Shown: piece after piece, positions 35,764-44,926 of the stretch | How positions within the stretch are numbered: position 1 is the stretch's first letter | Layout: each line of letters begins with the position of its first letter | DNA from: Nocardia jinanensis | GTDB lineage: Bacteria > Actinomycetota > Actinomycetes > Mycobacteriales > Mycobacteriaceae | Reading direction: 5' to 3' | Length of the DNA stretch: 64,000 nt | Assembly (NCBI RefSeq): GCF_014645735.1 | Contig: NZ_BMMH01000025.1 | Coordinates: 1-64,000 of the forward strand | Position numbers and translations under genes: made by a program | Notes under the pieces: generated by a model | Seen by the model: the letters and a program-made list of their open reading frames with translations, nothing else | Databases searched by the model: none | What the model was told of the DNA's origin: nothing

Positions 35764-36777
35764 TCATGTTCGATGGGTACGCAACAGGTATCGGCGTTCG
35801 GCGTAGGCCATGTCGTCGCGCCACAACCGTGTCGCCGCGCGATCGAGTACCGGACGCAGCAGCGGCAGCACCCGGCGCGCGTGCCGGAACCCCGGTCGTT
35901 CGGAACTCGCGATGGTCGCTTCCACCACCGCCGTACGCACACGGCCGTCCGAGCCCGGACCCATCGGGGTGGCGTGTGTTTCGACAACACTTCCTGCCCC
36001 TTCCCCATCGACGATGCGCATCATGATGGTGCGCGGGTCCGGGCAGCTGAATTCGGCCTGCACCGGTACGCCGAGCCGCCGGGTCACCCGGAATGTCACA
36101 TCGAGGAGAAACCGGTGGTTTTCCTCGGTGATCCCTTCGCGCGGGGGCGTCCGCGTCACCTCCAGGCGGGCGAACGAATAGGGGTGGAACCAGGAGCCGT
36201 GCCAGGGGTCGAGTCGATTGGCGATGATGTCGCCCGGCTCGCATACCCCGACCAACCGGGTCACCGCATGCACCGCGGGGTCGGTGGGACGCGGACCGAT
36301 GATCGGCGCGTCGGTCGGCGGCTCCGCCCCCAGCGAGTCCAACCGCACCCACGCCAGCACACCGTCGTCGAAGCTCGGGTAGGGGCACCATCGCGAGCCG
36401 CTGCCACCGGGCCCGATCCGAAGACCGTGCCAGCGGCAGATCAGCGCGTCGTTCTCGACCTGCGCCGCCGCCAGAGGCGCACCCAGATGTGGGCAGGCGC
36501 CGGGGCCTGCGTGCAGGTTGCCTGTGTCGTCACGCCAGGCGACGACCTCCCGTCCGCCGACCCTGGTACCGAAGGGATGGCCGCGGCCGATCGCTCTACT
36601 CGCGGCGATGGCGTACCAGTTACCCGAGGGGCGCTGTTGCGACCAGCGCAGTGCGGCCTCGATCAAGCCGGGGTCCGCGTCCTGACAGGTCGGTTGCTGC
36701 CGCGACCACTTCCCCGGAGAGAAGCGTTGTAGAGGCGAGTTCTTCGGCCACCTGACAAGTGCGGTGCGAGTGCTCAT
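35764..36777 (-). CDS. Rieske [2Fe-2S] protein (DUF5914-like), carotenoid operon
   Basis: A 337-residue Rieske oxygenase-type protein. The cluster ligands are in CPHLGAPLAAA (C-x-H) and CRWHGLRIG (C-x-x-H), with WYAIAAS and VVAWRD as flanking Rieske landmarks. The C-terminal region (DPWHGSWFHPYSFARLEV) carries His residues that could bind mononuclear iron and matches the DUF5914 family found beside carotenoid genes. The start overlaps the CrtU-like stop (ATGA). In this operon it may hydroxylate or ketolate the carotenoid ring or aromatic product. Exact reaction unknown. Confidence 0.8.
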   Translation of the reverse strand: MSTRTALVRWPKNSPLQRFSPGKWSRQQPTCQDADPGLIEAALRWSQQRPSGNWYAIAASRAIGRGHPFGTRVGGREVVAWRDDTGNLHAGPGACPHLGAPLAAAQVENDALICRWHGLRIGPGGSGSRWCPYPSFDDGVLAWVRLDSLGAEPPTDAPIIGPRPTDPAVHAVTRLVGVCEPGDIIANRLDPWHGSWFHPYSFARLEVTRTPPREGITEENHRFLLDVTFRVTRRLGVPVQAEFSCPDPRTIMMRIVDGEGAGSVVETHATPMGPGSDGRVRTAVVEATIASSERPGFRHARRVLPLLRPVLDRAATRLWRDDMAYAERRYLLRTHRT

Positions 36778-38363
36778 CGGGGTAGCCTTTCGCGAGTCGC
36801 GACAGTGCGCAGGAACGCCGAGCGCCCCCGGGCGGGGACCGTGTGCAGGGTGTGTCCGGCCGCATCCCACTGGCGCAGCAGGGTGTTGGCCGCGATCCAG
36901 CCGGTGGTCGCGGCGCGTTCCATCAAGGCCACCGGCAGATCGACGCGGATACCGTCACCGGCGAGGACCAGCCGTGGATGCGGGGTGCCGATACCCGGGC
37001 GCGCGGCGAAGTCGCCGGGCGAGAAGCGCGGGCAGTCCTGGCGCCACAGCATGGTCTCTCCCACGATCTTCGCCGCCGCGGTCTCCGGGTACATCGAATG
37101 CAGCCGCGCCAGCAGCCTGTTGCGCAGCTCTGCTCGCGCCAAGGGCGGCGGTGTCGTATCGGCCACCGCGTAGGCGTGCAGTTCGACGACACTGCCGCCG
37201 GTGGCTCCAGCCCAGTTCGCGGCCTGCTGTTCGTAACGATCCAGCACGCTGATGTTGTCGAGCGGAGCCGAACCGCCGGCGCCGAGGAAACACGCTCGTT
37301 CGGCGCGCACCGGGCGATCCAGCCAGAGCCGGTGCACAGCGAATGCCGGCGCGCTGGCCAATGCGGCTACCCGCGCGCGCCATTCGGCGTCGCCGAGCGT
37401 CGGGGACGCCGCGACAATGCGGCGCAGCCCGGCGATATCGGCGGCAAGCACCACCGCATCGGCTCGCGTGGTCGCCCCGGTGTCGTCGGCCAGCCGGAAT
37501 CCGTCGCCTTCGGTGTCGATGCGGTCGACGGATACACCCAGATGGAAGAGGACCGAGCCGGGCAGCCGGGGCGTACTCGGCGCGGTGAGATACTCGGCCA
37601 GCGGCGTCCACAGGCTGATGTCGAAATTGTCCCGCGCGACATCGAAGACCAGGCCCTCACTGGATCCGAGAAAGTAGATGTGGAACATCGTCGCCAGCTC
37701 GGCGGCGGACATGCGCCCAGGCTCGATGAAAAAGCTACGAGAGAACACCTCGAACGCCAAGTGCCGGGCCGCCTCGGGAAAATTGATATCGCGCAGGAAC
37801 GTTTCCGCGTCGAGGTGATCGAGCCGGGCGTAGATCTCCGGCACCGACACCGCGGCCAGCGGCGCCGCGGCACGCGCGTCCATCCGGACCAGATCGCGTA
37901 GCCGGAAGGTGGGACTGCGCAACGCGAAGGCCAGTGCGTTCCACGGCGGAGTGCGCGGCAGCCCACGGAAGGTGTCGCGGCGGCCGCACGCGTCGACCAG
38001 CGGATAGTCCTCCAGCCGGTGCAACCGACCCAGCTGAGGATCACTACGCACCAGCAACTTTCGAAGGTTGTAATACTGAGCGAAGAAGGCGTGGAAGCCA
38101 CGGTTCATGCCCACCACGGTGTCGTCGGCGAGTCGTTCGCTCCACCCACCCACACGCCCGCCCAGATACCTCTCCCGCTCGACGACCTCGACGTGGCAGC
38201 CTCGTTCGGCCAGACCCGTCGCGGCCGCCAGGCCCGCGATCCCGGCGCCGACCACCACCACCCGCGGCGGCGACCCGTGACGGCTCAGATCGCGATGGCC
38301 CGGTGTCGCCGGATAGCGCACGCGCCGCCGATCTCGCCCGTATCCGCTGCTCGCCACGGTCAT
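36774..38363 (-). CDS. crtU: CrtU-like carotenoid oxidoreductase (aromatic-ring forming)
   Basis: A 529-residue FAD-dependent oxidoreductase. VVVVGAGIAGLAAATGLAERGCHVEVVERERYLGGRVGG is the dinucleotide-binding fold and R-x-GG motif, and GMNRGFHAFFAQYYNLRKLL is characteristic of the CrtU desaturase/methyltransferase that converts beta-carotene to isorenieratene. LVLAGDGIRVDLPVALMERAATTG is the C-terminal FAD motif. The basic N-terminal ~35 residues precede the fold. ATG 38363 overlaps the crtYd stop and the end overlaps the Rieske gene (both ATGA). It is clearly not a phytoene desaturase: it lacks CrtI landmarks and follows the lycopene cyclase genes. Confidence 0.72.
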   Translation of the reverse strand: MTVASSGYGRDRRRVRYPATPGHRDLSRHGSPPRVVVVGAGIAGLAAATGLAERGCHVEVVERERYLGGRVGGWSERLADDTVVGMNRGFHAFFAQYYNLRKLLVRSDPQLGRLHRLEDYPLVDACGRRDTFRGLPRTPPWNALAFALRSPTFRLRDLVRMDARAAAPLAAVSVPEIYARLDHLDAETFLRDINFPEAARHLAFEVFSRSFFIEPGRMSAAELATMFHIYFLGSSEGLVFDVARDNFDISLWTPLAEYLTAPSTPRLPGSVLFHLGVSVDRIDTEGDGFRLADDTGATTRADAVVLAADIAGLRRIVAASPTLGDAEWRARVAALASAPAFAVHRLWLDRPVRAERACFLGAGGSAPLDNISVLDRYEQQAANWAGATGGSVVELHAYAVADTTPPPLARAELRNRLLARLHSMYPETAAAKIVGETMLWRQDCPRFSPGDFAARPGIGTPHPRLVLAGDGIRVDLPVALMERAATTGWIAANTLLRQWDAAGHTLHTVPARGRSAFLRTVATRERLPR

Positions 38364-38692
38364 CGCCGGGCCTCCACCTGTCGCTGTAGAGTCCGCTCCC
38401 ATCCCAGCAGGACCGCGGTCACCAGGGCGAATCCGAACAAAAAGTCCTCCACCGGAATATCCCACGGAAATCGGAGCCCGAGAATGTGTTCCGGGTTGTA
38501 CACCACGATCGGCGCGTCGAGCCTGGTGAGCCAGCCGTCCACCAGGATCTGGAAACCCAGGACGATCAGCATCGTCAGCCAATAGGCCGGCCGGCGGAAC
38601 AGTCCGGTACGCAGCAATGTCCGCTCGGCCAGGCACACCACGACCACCGCGGCAAGTGCGGGCAGCGTGTATCCGACTCCGGTGAGGTTCAT
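38360..38692 (-). CDS. crtYd: Lycopene cyclase domain protein, CrtYd-like
   Basis: A 110-residue membrane protein with three hydrophobic segments. NPEHILGLRFPWDIPVEDFLFGFALV is the conserved core of the heterodimeric lycopene cyclases: the G-R-P---P-EDFLF motif carries the acidic residue. Its ATG overlaps the stop of the CrtYc-like gene. The two halves together form the beta-cyclase of Gram-positive actinobacteria (CrtYc/CrtYd), which closes both ends of lycopene into beta-ionone rings. Confidence 0.85.
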   Translation of the reverse strand: MNLTGVGYTLPALAAVVVVCLAERTLLRTGLFRRPAYWLTMLIVLGFQILVDGWLTRLDAPIVVYNPEHILGLRFPWDIPVEDFLFGFALVTAVLLGWERTLQRQVEARR

Positions 38693-39036
38693 CGCCCGGC
38701 GGCGTTCTCGGCGCTGTCGAGGCGGCGCCGCACGCCGAGCAGCGTCTCGACAGCGACGAAGGTGAGCAGACCGCAAATCGGCACGACGGCGAAGAACAGC
38801 AACTCCTCTAACGGCATCGCACCGGGCAAGCGCACCCCGAGGGTGTATCGGTCGTTGAAGCCCCACACATCTGCGGCGATCGCCACCAGGTCCCAGATCA
38901 GGAAAAGCGCCGCGGCGGGCCACAGCGCGCCCAGCAGCAACCGCGGCCGCCGATAGACACCGGCACCGAAGAACTCCAGCGGCGCCGTCAACGCGAGACA
39001 GCAGAGCAGAGCGAACAAATAATGCCAGTGATCCAT
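38689..39036 (-). CDS. crtYc: Lycopene cyclase domain protein, CrtYc-like
   Basis: A 115-residue membrane protein with three hydrophobic segments. WHYLFALLCCLALTAPLEFF and YTLGVRLPGAMPLEELLFFAVVP match the CrtYc half (motif G-RLP---PLEELLFF, with the paired Glu). It follows crtB by nine bases and overlaps crtYd (ATGA). It should work as an obligate partner of CrtYd in the membrane. Confidence 0.85.
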   Translation of the reverse strand: MDHWHYLFALLCCLALTAPLEFFGAGVYRRPRLLLGALWPAAALFLIWDLVAIAADVWGFNDRYTLGVRLPGAMPLEELLFFAVVPICGLLTFVAVETLLGVRRRLDSAENAAGR

Positions 39037-39045
39037 GCGGTCTCC

Positions 39046-40041
39046 TCAGCCGTGCTCACGCGGATCGTCGATCTCGGACAGTGGCGACAGCAGTTCCGTC
39101 CCGGCCCGAGGCGCGGGACCACTCGTCCGGCCGGCCCGCCACGCACGCAGCAAACCCGCCGCTCCGACCCGGATCCGCCGCCCGTTTCCTACCGTGGCCC
39201 GGTGACCGAACACCTCGAACTCGCGGGCTTCTATCCGATCGAGGATCTCGCTGTACAAGATCGACGCCGTCTCCACGCAGGGACGTGATCGGGGCGCCAG
39301 CAGTTCGATCCCGCGGCGGGCGCAGGCGTAGACGGCCCTGGTGATCTCGTGCTGTTCGGCCAGCGCGCGCCGCACTCTCGGCTCGACCCGGCGATGCCTG
39401 CGGCACCACAGCAGCAACTCCCGGTCCACACCGTGGGCCGCCAGCTCGTCGGCGGGTAGGTAGACGCGGCCGCGCGCCAGATCTTCGTCGATATCGCGTA
39501 GGAAATTGGTGAGCTGAAAAGCCTTTCCGAGTAACGCGGCATAGCGCGTGGCCGCCGCCACCGGGCCGGTTGTGCCCAGAACCGGTAGCAATTGCATGCC
39601 GATCACCTCCGCCGATCCGTAGACATAGCGGTCCAGCGCGTCTCGATCCGGGTAGTCGGTGACCGACAGGTCCATACGCATCGACGTCAGAAACGCGTCG
39701 AACAGATGCCGAGGAATCCGATAGGTCTCGGCGGTGTGCAGCACAGCGGCCAGCACCGGCTCTCCGGCGGTATCGCCGGCGCCGAACTGCGTGGCGAGCA
39801 CCTGCAACCGCGCGGCTCGCTCGTCCGGAGTCAGCACCGGGTGGAACTCGTCGAGAATATCGTCGGCGCGCCGGGCGAAGCCGTAGAGAGCATGTACGGC
39901 CGGCCGCTGATCGGGTGCGAGCAGCCGGGTCGCGAGGAAGAACGTCTTGCCATGGGCGGCATTGAGCGCGCGGCAACACTGGTACGACTGCCGCAGTCGT
40001 GGATCGGTGATACCCGCCGCGTCGAGCTCCCCGCGGGTCAT
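39046..40041 (-). CDS. crtB: Phytoene synthase CrtB
   Basis: A 331-residue squalene/phytoene synthase. SYQCCRALNAAHGKTFFLATRLL is the N-terminal signature. The first Asp-rich motif is RRADDILDE and the second is NFLRDIDEDLARGRVYLP, both binding Mg-diphosphate; YCYGSAEVIG-like YVYGSAEVIGMQLLPVLG is also present. It condenses two geranylgeranyl diphosphates to 15-cis-phytoene. ATG 40041 overlaps the stop of the truncated crtI (ATGA), the normal crtI-crtB coupling. No crtE (GGPP synthase) lies in the window. Confidence 0.92.
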   Translation of the reverse strand: MTRGELDAAGITDPRLRQSYQCCRALNAAHGKTFFLATRLLAPDQRPAVHALYGFARRADDILDEFHPVLTPDERAARLQVLATQFGAGDTAGEPVLAAVLHTAETYRIPRHLFDAFLTSMRMDLSVTDYPDRDALDRYVYGSAEVIGMQLLPVLGTTGPVAAATRYAALLGKAFQLTNFLRDIDEDLARGRVYLPADELAAHGVDRELLLWCRRHRRVEPRVRRALAEQHEITRAVYACARRGIELLAPRSRPCVETASILYSEILDRIEAREFEVFGHRATVGNGRRIRVGAAGLLRAWRAGRTSGPAPRAGTELLSPLSEIDDPREHG

Positions 40042-40316
40042 CTCGACGTCCGATCTACCGTCGAGCCGGGCACGAAGGGGCGCCTCGCCACCTTCGGGCA
40101 CCCGGTGATGCGGTCCGCAGCGAGCCGTCCGGAGATCAGCACCGGCCGGATACCGACACCCGACACCGTCGAGTCCCCCGCGAGCACCGCATTATCGATA
40201 CAGCGAATCAAGTTGGCGGGCGGGATCGGTCCGGGCTGGGCAAAGGTGCGCGCCGGCGCGAACGGGCTGCCCGCCGGCATATCCCGCCGGGCCCACGAAA
40301 GGGTCGGCCGATCGAG
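40038..40316 (-). pseudogene. crtI: Phytoene desaturase crtI relic (C terminus only)
   Basis: The frame before crtB reads RDMPAGSPFAPARTFAQPGP then NAVLAGDSTVSGVGIRPVLI and SGRLAADRITG, the unmistakable C-terminal FAD motif of phytoene desaturases. Only ~70 residues survive; a complete CrtI has about 500. It is joined at about 40316 to the beginning of a different gene (40317-40475) whose ATG overlaps the glycosyltransferase stop, and which itself shows a frameshift (GFQRWYVRLRALDEPPAYLRR in another frame). A deletion has removed the middle of two genes. Confidence 0.72.
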
Positions 40317-40471
40317 CCCTGCCGCAGGCGCGCAGGGCGAAGCTCGGCCGAGCGCACCCGCCGCAGATACGCCGGCGGCTCGTCGAGCGCTCGGAGCCGG
40401 ACGTACCACCGCTGGAAACCCGTGGCGAGATCCGGTACCGGCAGGTCGGGCGAGGCTGAAAGTCGCTGTAT

Positions 40472-41782
40472 TCATCGAGGTTCTCCATCTCGGGATGACC
40501 GTATGCCGTCCCGAAACCGTGCCCCGGCCAGCTCGGCGAGGACATCCGAGATCACCTCGAATGGCGACACCTCCGCCATTTCCCGCGCCAACCCGGCCGC
40601 TGCTGTGCGATATTCGCCGTTGTTCAGCACTCGGTCGACCGCCGCCGCCACCGCGGTGGGTCGTGGGCGCGCAGTACCCAGATCGATCCCCGCTCCCGTA
40701 TAGGCCACCCGCGCCGCGATCTCCGGCTTGTCGGCACTGTCACCCGCGACGATGATCGGTACCCCGCAACGGAGGGCCTGTTGCACACCGCCGTAACCAC
40801 CGTTGGTGATCATCACATCGACACGCGGGAGCAGGTGGGAGTAGGGGACGAAATCGGTGACGTACGCGTTGGCCGGAACCGGACCCAGCGGCGCCCGCGA
40901 ACCACCCGTGCACGCCACGACAGTGATATCCGCGCGCCCGCTCAACGCCGTGAGCGTAGGCCGGATCAGCTGGTCGAGATCACGGTTGTCCCAGGTCCCC
41001 TGGGTTACGTGAACGATGGTCTTCGCGCCGGACAGCTCACTCCACCAGCTCGCCGGTGGAGCCACCTCGGAGCCGCCGTACGGAACCGGTCCCGTGAACA
41101 CCACCGACGAGGGCAGATCGCCGCGCGGATACTCGAAGCCGGGCACCGTGAACTGGAGCAGCCGGTCCGCCAGCGTGGGCCAATCGAGCAGATATTTCGG
41201 CGCGGGCCCGAGACCGAGTTCGCGCAGAATCGCATCGAGTCGTCGCTGATTACCACCGAACAACATGTGCCGGACGAACCAGTTCATCGCCGTGTAGTCG
41301 CGGCCCGACTGCGGCTGCCAGCCCATACCGAACGGCGGAGTGTCCGCACTGGACAGCATCAGCGGTACGACACCGCAGGCCAGCACTGGGGGACGTGCCG
41401 TCTCCGCCAGCAACAACGGAATGGCACCGGTGAACATCACGTCGGCGAACAGGGCGTCGACACTCGTGCCATCCAGCTCGGCGGTCACCGCGCGGAACTG
41501 CGCGACCATCGGATCGAGAAACACCGAGCGCAGCTCCGATCGCCCGGTTCGCCACCGGCCGAGCAGACCCGGCGGCCGGCCGCGCAAGGGCTCGGTCGGC
41601 GTCCCCGCCGCGGCCAGCGGGTGGGCCGAGCAGGGCACACCCTGTGCCGCCACCATTTCGTGGAATGCGGCACCGGTCAGAAACCGCACCTGATGACCGC
41701 GGTGCCGGAGTTCCACCGCCAGGGCCATCATGGGCCGCACATGCCCGGGTATCGGACTCGCCGCCACGAGATATCGAGCCAT
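40472..41782 (-). CDS. MGT/UGT-type glycosyltransferase
   Basis: A 436-residue GT1-family glycosyltransferase. The start MARYLVAASPIPGHVRPMMALAVELRHRGHQV is the classic GT-B acceptor-domain opening. TIVHVTQGTWDN and TDFVPYSHLLPRVDVMITNGGYGGVQQALRCGVPIIVAGDSADKPE form the nucleotide-sugar site, with NGGYGGVQ replacing the usual HGG-(G)T. The best ATG (41782) has GGAAT upstream. It leads the carotenoid operon and may glycosylate a hydroxylated carotenoid (a CrtX-like role) or another lipid. Its stop overlaps the remnant ATG of the truncated next gene. Confidence 0.85.
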   Translation of the reverse strand: MARYLVAASPIPGHVRPMMALAVELRHRGHQVRFLTGAAFHEMVAAQGVPCSAHPLAAAGTPTEPLRGRPPGLLGRWRTGRSELRSVFLDPMVAQFRAVTAELDGTSVDALFADVMFTGAIPLLLAETARPPVLACGVVPLMLSSADTPPFGMGWQPQSGRDYTAMNWFVRHMLFGGNQRRLDAILRELGLGPAPKYLLDWPTLADRLLQFTVPGFEYPRGDLPSSVVFTGPVPYGGSEVAPPASWWSELSGAKTIVHVTQGTWDNRDLDQLIRPTLTALSGRADITVVACTGGSRAPLGPVPANAYVTDFVPYSHLLPRVDVMITNGGYGGVQQALRCGVPIIVAGDSADKPEIAARVAYTGAGIDLGTARPRPTAVAAAVDRVLNNGEYRTAAAGLAREMAEVSPFEVISDVLAELAGARFRDGIRSSRDGEPR

Positions 41783-42376
41783 GCCGAGATTCCTTCGCTG
41801 GTGATCCGCCATGCCACCCGGTGGTTCATGCACGCCGATCGGTCGCACCGCTACCCACGACCGCCGCCCGCGACGGGGCGACCTGACGGACACATACTCG
41901 ACAGCCCGCGCGGTGGTTGCGATGTGTATCGAACACGATCCGCAAAACCGGCCATACGGCCCTGGTCGGCCTTCACACGCTGCCGTGCGTCATCTTGCCT
42001 CCGCACGAGGCAGAGTAGAGCCACCCGACGAGAGCCCTAGCGATACTCAGCGCCGGCCGGGCCGGACCACTACACACGCCACTGCGGACTTGTCCCGCAG
42101 AAAAGTATTTCAGAACTCGACGATACGACCGATCCGACGCGCCGCTGGTATCTGGCGAGCGGAGGGCAGTCCGCTGAGGGCTTCGATACGACCGATGTCG
42201 ACCTTCTGCAGAAATGGCCCCACTTCGCAACCACGGCCACGAGCCGGGTCGCAGAGGAGCCGGATACCAGTGCAGGCGCCCCTGCCGGGCGGCTCACCTG
42301 CGGGCGGCCTCCCCTTTCGATGATCTTGTGAGAGGACTTGTGGACGGCGAAGGGTTCAGCGCAGCACGACCACCAC
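41783..42376. other. 594-bp intergenic region
   Basis: No supportable gene. One plus frame (about 42100-42320) reads KSISELDDTTDPTRRWYLAS then GGQSAEGFDTTDVDLLQKWP with reasonable codon bias but no recognisable family; it may be a relic. The left end holds the ribosome site of the glycosyltransferase. Confidence 0.4.
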
Positions 42377-42600
42377 ATGCCCTGGTCAGGATATCCGGTC
42401 TACCCGATCGCGCCGGCCGCCGAGCCGGCCGGAATCGGTGTGCAAACCCTGCGGCTCTACGAACAGCACGGACTGATCACCCCTCCCACAGCCCGGGCGG
42501 CACGCGCCGCCACAGCCGCGACGAGCGGGACGCCGGACACCTGCACCGCAGCACCCTCGCACCACCGACGCGCCGACCACTTCACGACACGAAATCACCT
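42377..42600 (+). pseudogene. MerR family regulator relic with frameshift
   Basis: From ATG 42377, PVYPIAPAAEPAGIGVQTLRLYEQHGLI is the MerR helix-turn-helix and wing start (V-TLRLYEQ-GL). The expected continuation, GGTRRHSRDERDAGHLHR, is found in another frame from about 42505. A frameshift separates them, and nothing of the effector domain is left. It reads as a broken heat-shock/HspR-like MerR gene. Confidence 0.55.
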
Positions 42601-42765
42601 CCCGGTGGAGATCGGCGCCCAACTGAGCACCAACCGGCCGTACTCCTGGGCGTCGGGCGGGCGGTGATCCCGGTACTGCTCGCGCAGGTTCGAATCAGGG
42701 CCGGATCGGTATTTTCGCACTCGGTGCGCACGTCTCCACTGAGAGGGCGTGCGGACTGTATGCCA

Positions 42766-44106
42766 TCAGGGTGCGGCGGCAACGGGGCGCAGGCAGCTGG
42801 CCGGGGGGTCGATGAGAAAGCAGGGTGCCAGGCCGCGGGTGGGCCGATAGTCGCCGGGGACGCCGCCTTCCGCGATGGTCCGGGTGTACGTGGCGACAGC
42901 GTCGGTCGGGCGGCGAGTGAGGCTCGGGTCGGTGGTCGTGTCGACGGTGTAGAGGCCGAACCGGGGACGGAAGCTGCCCCATTCGTAGTTGTCGGTGAGA
43001 CTCCAGTAGTTGTAGCCCATCACGTTGATACCGTCGGCCTCGGCGCGCTGGATCCAGTAGACGGTGTCCTGGAGATGGGCACTGCGGGTGAAGCCGTCGG
43101 CGCGTGGATATCCGTTGTCGGTGGCCATACCGTTTTCGACGATGTAGAGAGGTTTACCCGGGAAACGGTCGGCATAGTGCCGGAGGGCGAAGTAGATTCC
43201 TTCCGGGCGGATCGGAAGCCCCCAGATGGGTGGTCCGGGCGGGACCGCCGATCCGACGGCGCCGCCGAGATATTCGATGATCGTCCGCGCCGGGTCGTAG
43301 GCCCAGTAGTAGTCGATTCCGACGTAGTCGAGGCGGGCGGCGATACGGTCGACGAGAGCGCCGTTGATCCGGTCCTCCGCGCCGGCGACGTAGCCGACAT
43401 TGCTGGTCACCTGAGCGTTCGGCCGGACGTGGTGGATATGGTCGTAGATACTGTTGTGCGCCTGCGCGATCCGGTCCAGCATCTGGGCGGCGTCGGCGCT
43501 GCCGCGACCGGTCTCGTGGGCGATGTAGGCGACGGGTTCGTTCACGGTGACCCACAGCGGGTCTCGGGCGGCGTAACGGTCCACGACGGCACGCATATTC
43601 GCCAGCCAGTCCTCGACGATGGTCGGACTGCGCCAGCCGCCCCGGTCGGCGATCCAGCCCGGATACACCCAGTGGTCGAGGGTGATCATAGGTCGCATAC
43701 CGGCCCGGGCAATGCTCGCGATCACCGAGTCGTAGAAGCGGAAAGCCTGCTCGTCCCAGGCCCCCGGCGCCGGCTGCAGGCGTGCCCATTCGACCCCGAT
43801 CCGGAACACCCGCACGCCCAGGTCCGCGGCGAGGCGGATATCGGATTCGTAGCGGTTGTAGAAATCCACCGAGTTCCCGAGGCGGTCATAGGCGGGGTTC
43901 GCCGCGATATACCGAGTCCAGTTGCTGTCGGGCGCATGGCCTTCGGCCTGGAACCCGGAGGATGCCACACCCCAGAGGAACCCGCCGTCCAATCGTGGTA
44001 GCCCGGCGGCGGGTTGCGGTGCGGCGGTGGAGTGCGAACAGAACACTACGGTCGAAACGAGAACCGTGAGGGAAGCTACCCAGTACCGACGGAGCCGTGG
44101 ACGCAT
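42766..44106 (-). CDS. Secreted family 1 glycoside hydrolase
   Basis: A 446-residue exported GH1 enzyme. The signal peptide is about residues 1-29 (VLVSTVVFCSHSTAA). The catalytic acid/base is E190 in VTVNEPVAY and the nucleophile is E324 in YIVENGMATDN. GFLWGVASSGFQAEG is the GH1 N-terminal motif. GH1 enzymes are beta-glucosidases and relatives and are usually cytoplasmic; an exported one is less common and would act on extracellular glycosides or host glycolipids. A short C-terminal extension with a Cys pair follows. It is monocistronic. Confidence 0.88.
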   Translation of the reverse strand: MRPRLRRYWVASLTVLVSTVVFCSHSTAAPQPAAGLPRLDGGFLWGVASSGFQAEGHAPDSNWTRYIAANPAYDRLGNSVDFYNRYESDIRLAADLGVRVFRIGVEWARLQPAPGAWDEQAFRFYDSVIASIARAGMRPMITLDHWVYPGWIADRGGWRSPTIVEDWLANMRAVVDRYAARDPLWVTVNEPVAYIAHETGRGSADAAQMLDRIAQAHNSIYDHIHHVRPNAQVTSNVGYVAGAEDRINGALVDRIAARLDYVGIDYYWAYDPARTIIEYLGGAVGSAVPPGPPIWGLPIRPEGIYFALRHYADRFPGKPLYIVENGMATDNGYPRADGFTRSAHLQDTVYWIQRAEADGINVMGYNYWSLTDNYEWGSFRPRFGLYTVDTTTDPSLTRRPTDAVATYTRTIAEGGVPGDYRPTRGLAPCFLIDPPASCLRPVAAAP

Positions 44107-44454
44107 CGCCTCAGGGTAATGCCGGCGAGCACAGCTCGGCCCAGAAACGCCGATCCTGCGGATATGACGCGTCGGCCCCTCGATCTGAGACGCAGTGAGT
44201 TCCGCTTACCGGACGCAACAGGGAGTTCTCACGCTCGGCGACGGCCATGTCGTCACTCCAGGCTCTGCACTGCACGGTCACGCCGTCACGGTTCGACCGG
44301 GCGCACAGCGTCGTCGCCACCGCAACCGCGATGGACGAAGCCCTGCGGCAGGACATTTGTCGCCCGGCACGGTCACGGGGACATCGCTGTAGTTGGTCCC
44401 GGCCACTTCGACCATATTGCTCAGTGGCCGGGCATCAGGTCCGTGCCGCCGTCG
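44107..44454. other. 348-bp intergenic region
   Basis: Nothing supportable on either strand. Short open frames here have poor codon bias and no start signals. Confidence 0.5.
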
Positions 44455-44838
44455 CTACGTCCCGGCCGTGCCCGCACCCGCAGGCTCGGCGGAGGTGGCG
44501 GGTTTGCGCAGGCGACCGATGATCAATCCCGTGGCCGCCAGCGCACCGGCGATGGGCCATTCGACCGCACCGGCGACGGTGAGCGCGCCGAGCCCGCCGT
44601 AGTAGAGATAGCGGGTGGGCACGGACAGCTCGATCGGGCCAGCCTTCATCCTGATCCCCTGCCCGGGAATCGCGACCCGGGCGTTGAGGTAGGGCAGATC
44701 CAGGGTGGCCTCAGGTGCGTTCTCGGTGGCGGGCTGTTCGGCCGGTTTCTCCTGGGACACGGTCGATTTCTCGGAGGATTTCCTGCTGGGGGCGGTAGTC
44801 GCTCGGCCGGTTTCGGTCGTTCTACTGTTCGAAGGCAT
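44455..44838 (-). CDS. Small single-helix membrane protein beside P-type ATPase
   Basis: A 127-residue protein. The N-terminal ~45 residues are a Ser/Thr/Lys/Glu-rich disordered region. A conserved-looking segment follows (LDLPYLNARVAIPGQGIRMK, then AGPIELSVPTRYLYYGGLGA) and merges into a hydrophobic stretch (LGALTVAGAVEWPIAGALAATGLIIG) that should span the membrane once or twice. The end is polar. It lies 88 bases downstream of the giant P-type ATPase gene on the same strand, and similar small proteins accompany CtpI-type ATPases, so it may be an accessory subunit. Function unknown. Confidence 0.65.
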   Translation of the reverse strand: MPSNSRTTETGRATTAPSRKSSEKSTVSQEKPAEQPATENAPEATLDLPYLNARVAIPGQGIRMKAGPIELSVPTRYLYYGGLGALTVAGAVEWPIAGALAATGLIIGRLRKPATSAEPAGAGTAGT

Positions 44839-44926
44839 GGGACACGATCCTTTCGTCGTCGATAACTACCCGGGTTGGTTGTCGTCGCCCCATGGACCGA
44901 GGCCGTGACAGCGGGCGCGATCATCA

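Noticed and set aside
42214..44001. Long plus-strand frame opposite the GH1 gene
   Set aside because: Asp/Val/Gly-rich mirror of a real gene. Its start coincides with the MerR relic only by chance.
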